From assembly GCA_028708055.1 (NCBI GenBank), contig JAQVZT010000117.1:1-7747 (forward strand): a stretch of 7,747 nucleotides of DNA, in the 5' to 3' direction. The position numbers and the translations under genes were made by a program. This DNA comes from Methanothrix sp. GTDB lineage: Archaea; Halobacteriota; Methanosarcinia; Methanotrichales; Methanotrichaceae. Under the pieces are notes generated by a model. The model saw nothing but the letters and a program-made list of their open reading frames with translations. It did not search any database and was not told the DNA's origin. Numbering within the stretch: position 1 is the first letter of the stretch; every line of letters begins with the position of its first letter. Below, one piece after another: positions 5,513-7,747 of this stretch.

Positions 5513-5531
5513 AAATTGTCTCAAGGACAAT
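5513..5531 (+). promoter_or_regulatory. Perfect inverted repeat over the ribosome-binding site of the 131-aa gene
   Basis: ATTGTC (5515-5520), loop TCAAG, GACAAT (5526-5531): a perfect 6-bp dyad ending 10 bases before ATG 5542. The likely AAGGA ribosome-binding site (5523-5527) is in the loop and right arm, so pairing in RNA could mask it; as DNA it could be an operator. The 10-mer AAATTGTCTC here also occurs at 1926-1935. Confidence 0.4.
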
Positions 5532-5541
5532 ACTCGTTAAT

Positions 5542-5937
5542 ATGCCTATAGAACTCTATGGCAAGATGGTTCACATATGGACCGATGAGGAGATCCAGAA
5601 TCTACCTTGCACAGAGAACTGGTTTTATGGACTTGTCCTTCAGGAAGATGGTCATGTAGTATTGAGCGAAATATATCCATCCATAGGAAGAAGCGATTTT
5701 GAGTTATTCAAAGAAGCAGATGATGACCGCTCTGATGAGGAGTTTCTCATGGAAATCTTCTCTTGGATCGGCTCGGATATTTTGCATTGGAACCCTAAAA
5801 ATCTGATAGAAGCATATCCAGATGCTAAAAAGGTTGACTGGGAAAAAGAAGCAGAGACTGCAGTTTCTTTCGGAAGCATTGATGAGTTAGAGAAACATCT
5901 AGTTGATATGGACGATGAAGAAAGTCACTCTGATTGA
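5542..5937 (+). CDS. Unrecognised acidic 131-aa protein
   Basis: I do not recognise the family. The frame is intact, with ATG 5542 and a possible AAGGA 15 bases upstream, and codon use looks natural. The product is strongly acidic, with clusters such as EADDDRSDEEF (residues 58-68) and a terminal DMDDEESHSD, and few basic residues. There is no signal peptide or membrane segment, so it is probably cytosolic. Beta-like segments WFYGLVLQEDGHVVLSEIYP (27-46) are followed by helical, charged regions and a tryptophan-containing IFSWIGSDILHWNPKN (72-87). It stands alone between repeat fragment G and repeat E, in the position other TA cassettes occupy. The acidity would suit an antitoxin, an immunity protein or a nucleic-acid mimic, but that is speculation. 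A TTTTCT...TTTTT tract at 5979-5998 may end its transcript. Confidence 0.6.
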   Translation: MPIELYGKMVHIWTDEEIQNLPCTENWFYGLVLQEDGHVVLSEIYPSIGRSDFELFKEADDDRSDEEFLMEIFSWIGSDILHWNPKNLIEAYPDAKKVDWEKEAETAVSFGSIDELEKHLVDMDDEESHSD

Positions 5938-6007
5938 TCTCAACGACCACCAAGCCTGCAATTGCCTTGAACATCAGCATTTTCTGCTCTGATTTTTAGA
6001 TTCAAGC

Positions 6008-6225
6008 CCCGCCCGTCCCCGCGCCCGAGCGCTCGCCCGTGCGCGTGCGTGCGAGCCTGCCCGGCGGACGGCGGCTGTGGCCCAGGATGGCCTTTGCCCA
6101 CTAGCGGCACCACGCCCCGGTCCGAGGGCTCCTGGCGAAGATCTGTTAAATCATGCCGATACTTTGCGGCTTCGCATCTGCGCGCCTTCACCTTCGCCTG
6201 TGATCCTGGCCGGCCTGGCTCCGCC
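6008..6225 (+). repeat. GC-rich intergenic repeat, copy E (A subtype, right end missing)
   Basis: Begins CCGCCCGTCCCCGC and has hairpin arms GCTCGC (6031-6036) / GCGAGC (6051-6056), the GGCCTTTGCC core (6089-6098), and GAAGATCTGTTAAATCATGC. Then a segment GCGGCTTCGCATCTGCGCGCC resembles copy A, not B, C, D or F. It stops near GGCTCCGCC. It lies between two convergent genes (131-aa gene and TumE). Confidence 0.8.
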
Positions 6226-6263
6226 ATGAGTTTCCCCGTTAGCGCCTCAGTACCAGCAATATA

Positions 6264-6614
6264 TTATTTGCCCATTTCAGCAAGCTGAACGCGGACAAAT
6301 TCCATGAATTGGCGCAATCCAATAACGGGATCATCATCCAAATGACTATCCTCAACAGCATCCTGAGAGCCATTATGAAAGTGTTTGGGATAAGTCGATA
6401 CTCCTTGCCAGTTTGTATCCGGAAAATTGTCATGGCGGTACATGGAGCCATCGATGTGCCTCCGCTCCCAATGATAGGAAAAACGGCCTGCAATTTTCAG
6501 CGAGAACCACACATCAATAAAGGAGCTATCATCCAAAAATGCTCTGAGCTTGCCACGAGAGATTATCGAATCGATTATAATATCCGCATATTCCGCATCG
6601 ATGATTCTCTTCAG
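6264..6614 (-). CDS. tumE: TumE-type toxin (DUF6516), probable CTG start
   Basis: With the CTG start at 6614 the product is 116 aa. Family signature in order: IDAEYADIIIDSIISRGKLR at the N-terminus, FIDVWFSLKIAGRFSYHWERR (residues 32-52), MYRHDN (58-63) and TYPKHFHNGS (74-83). This His/Arg/Trp-rich pattern is what I recall of the TumE/DUF6516 family, reported as the toxin of a two-gene TA system. No ATG, GTG or TTG occurs in frame between the upstream stop and codon 27 (TTG 6536), which would cut off the first conserved segment. A GAGGAT tract nine bases before CTG 6614 supports that start. It follows the antitoxin gene after a 14-base gap, on the same transcript. The missing canonical start could mean low expression or start-codon decay. 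Confidence 0.72.
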   Translation of the reverse strand: MKRIIDAEYADIIIDSIISRGKLRAFLDDSSFIDVWFSLKIAGRFSYHWERRHIDGSMYRHDNFPDTNWQGVSTYPKHFHNGSQDAVEDSHLDDDPVIGLRQFMEFVRVQLAEMGK

Positions 6615-6628
6615 AACTGTGAGATCCT

Positions 6629-6913
6629 CTACTGCAGAGGAAGACTTTTCATTGCGGCTAATATCTCATCTCTCCTGGATTCGAGGTAATCGAGTTCCTG
6701 AAAATCATCTAGAATATCTTCTTCCCGAACTTCCCCTTTTTTCAGCTTATCGTCCAGCTCAAAGATGGATCTGACGCCATGCTTTGATCCAATCTCGAAG
6801 ATCTCAGCTTCAATGCATCTGAGTTCTCTCTCTAAGAATGCCTTGAGACTGGATCGAGCAAGAACATCACGATCCATCTTCAGCGCACTCGCAACTTCAT
6901 CGATAACTTCCAT
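6629..6913 (-). CDS. Antitoxin gene paired with the TumE-type toxin
   Basis: A 94-aa helical, charged protein. Residues 1-28 (MEVIDEVASALKMDRDVLARSS) look like a short DNA-binding or dimerisation segment of VapB-like antitoxins, and residues 29-94 form long amphipathic helices rich in Glu and Lys (RELRCIEAEIFEIGSKHGV, KLKKGEVREEDILDDFQEL, YLESRRDEILAAMKSL). It lies immediately before the TumE-type gene. The IFELDD...EEDILDDFQELDYLE type of C-terminus is familiar from archaeal antitoxins next to such toxins. ATG 6913 is the only usable start after an in-frame stop; ribosome-binding sequence is weak. Function is inferred from neighbour and shape. Confidence 0.68.
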   Translation of the reverse strand: MEVIDEVASALKMDRDVLARSSLKAFLERELRCIEAEIFEIGSKHGVRSIFELDDKLKKGEVREEDILDDFQELDYLESRRDEILAAMKSLPLQ

Positions 6914-6959
6914 GATCGGATACCATCCAATAAATTGCCATCAAGATATTTCAACCCTC

Positions 6960-6990
6960 TTGTTCCAAAATATTAATTATGTAAGCATCG
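6960..6990 (-). promoter_or_regulatory. Candidate promoter for the antitoxin-tumE operon
   Basis: On the minus strand TTACATAATTAATATTTTGG lies about 50-70 bases upstream of ATG 6913 and is a good archaeal TATA-type tract. The vapB promoter carries a similar TACATAAATTAAAG. From here to repeat F (about 7000-7154) nothing is recognisable. Confidence 0.35.
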
Positions 6991-7154
6991 ACAAGCTTTG
7001 ACCGATTTTGTCCAACCAGAACGAAAAGCGCAGGAATCCATTCACTCTCCCTGGTAGCGAGCACGAGCGGCAGATGTCGATAAAAGGCAACACAGGTTCT
7101 GATGACCCTGCATATCGAGCAGCGGCTCAAGGCTGCCGATCGGGACTAAAGCGG

Positions 7155-7507
7155 CACGAAGCACTAGCCTGTGCGCATGCGTACGAGCCCGACTGGCAGA
7201 CTGCGGCGGCGGCTGTGCCCCGGCTGGCCTTTGCCTCTGGCGGGCACAACTCCCGGCCCGGGGCTCGCGGCGAAGATCTGTTAATTTATACAGAAGATTT
7301 GCGATTTCGTGCAGTCCCTTGCACCCGTGGTCCTGGCCAGCCCGGCTCCGCCCGAATGCAACCGATCGCTAGACAGTCCCGCCCGCCCTTACGACATCGC
7401 CGCAGCCCCGGACGGCCCGGCCCACGGGCAGCGGCCACCGAGCAACGGCTGGGACAAGAGCTGCAAAGAATACGGCCCTGCTGCTACCCGGAGTCCTCAA
7501 TTGGATT
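7155..7507 (+). repeat. GC-rich intergenic repeat, copy F (full length, divergent)
   Basis: Aligns from ACGAAGCACTAGCCTGTGCG, through GGCTGGCCTTTGCC (7222-7235), GAAGATCTGTTAATTTATAC, CCAGCCCGGCTCCGCCCGA, CGACATCGCCGCAG and GACGGCCCGGCCCACGG, to a right end near AGTCCTCAATTGG. The left hairpin arm (CACTAGCC) and the near-palindrome are degraded, so this is an older copy. A plus-strand frame of 183 codons (7008-7559) spans it but is not conserved between copies and was not called. Confidence 0.8.
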
Positions 7508-7527
7508 GCAGGAGGAAAATCCAGCAA

Positions 7528-7743
7528 TCACACACTTACGTCTACCGATTCCGCGGTAGTTGTTGGCTCAGGTATGATGAGGTGTTCAGCCTTCAGCCCT
7601 TCCAGATGAAATTCAATCGCCTCTTTCATCAATTTCAGCGTTTCCTTTTTCGTTGGACCAGTGGCAATTACTCCCGGCAGATCCGGACAATACGCTGCAT
7701 AATTATTTTCGGCTTTTTCAATGATGATCAGATATTCAGTCAT
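7528..7743 (-). CDS. hicB: HicB-type antitoxin
   Basis: A 71-aa protein with the HicB partial RNase-H-like fold: MTEYLIIIEKAENNYAAYCP (1-20), LPGVIATGPTKKETLKLMKEA (22-42), then the helix IEFHLEGLKAE and a short tail. DLPGV with the following G-x-T-x-x-E helix is the hallmark. It lacks any added DNA-binding domain. HicB neutralises HicA, a small mRNA-cutting toxin. No hicA lies downstream (7147-7527 is repeat F), so a partner would have to be upstream, beyond the window edge at 7747, or be absent. The ATG at 7743 is too close to the edge to judge its ribosome-binding site. Confidence 0.82.
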   Translation of the reverse strand: MTEYLIIIEKAENNYAAYCPDLPGVIATGPTKKETLKLMKEAIEFHLEGLKAEHLIIPEPTTTAESVDVSV

Positions 7744-7747
7744 CTGC

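Noticed and set aside
812..7507. CRISPR array interpretation of the repeats
   Set aside because: Copies are 70-350 bp, divergent and separated by whole genes; there are no short regular direct repeats with spacers.
812..7507. Classical integron attC sites
   Set aside because: By eye there are no paired GTTRRRY / RYYYAAC boxes at cassette joints and no integrase in the window. Kept only as an analogy.
7008..7559. 183-codon plus-strand open frame across repeat F
   Set aside because: It is open because the repeat is GC-rich. Corresponding frames in the other copies are broken or shifted, and the composition (Arg/Pro/Ala/Gly) is typical of spurious GC-rich frames.

Overview
The window reads as an accessory island of small toxin-antitoxin (TA) modules separated by a GC-rich, apparently non-coding repeat. 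Mixed base composition, TATA-type AT-rich promoters, and TA families common in methanogens (MNT/HEPN, DUF4258 plus YgiT zinc finger, TumE) suggest an archaeal chromosome, perhaps a Methanothrix (Methanosaeta)-like methanogen. That is an inference from gene content; no taxonomic marker is present.

Layout. 1-127: right end of an IS256/mutator-type insertion sequence, with the last codons of its transposase. 72-668: AT-rich reading frame whose first ~19 codons appear IS-derived and whose remainder resembles the C-terminal TOPRIM half of an OLD-type nuclease, so probably an IS-truncated remnant. 812-1116: repeat A. 1125-1849 (minus): vapB-vapC copy 1. 1951-2250: repeat B. 2381-3029: mntA-hepT. 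3266-3626: repeat C. 3635-4359 (minus): vapB-vapC copy 2. 4457-4673: repeat D. 4808-5316: DUF4258 toxin candidate plus YgiT-type zinc-finger antitoxin. 5421-5491: repeat fragment G. 5542-5937: unrecognised acidic 131-aa protein. 6008-6225: repeat E. 6264-6913 (minus): antitoxin plus TumE-type toxin. 7155-7507: repeat F. 7528-7743 (minus): HicB antitoxin at the window edge.

All seven repeat copies lie in the same (+) orientation although the genes between them face both ways, and nearly every TA module is flanked by a copy on each side. A 968-bp block (part of repeat A, vapC, vapB and the vapB promoter) recurs 2510 bp downstream with one mismatch. Repeat C is a mosaic: its left part is identical to repeat B and its right part to repeat A. 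The repeat is therefore a recombination substrate that has moved or homogenised at least one TA cassette recently.

Each TA pair appears translationally coupled (4-nt ATGA overlaps for vapB/vapC and DUF4258/YgiT, 14-nt overlap for mntA/hepT). The TumE gene has no ATG, GTG or TTG start at the expected place; a CTG is the best candidate. The main point of interest is the repeat-punctuated, same-orientation TA cassette arrangement.
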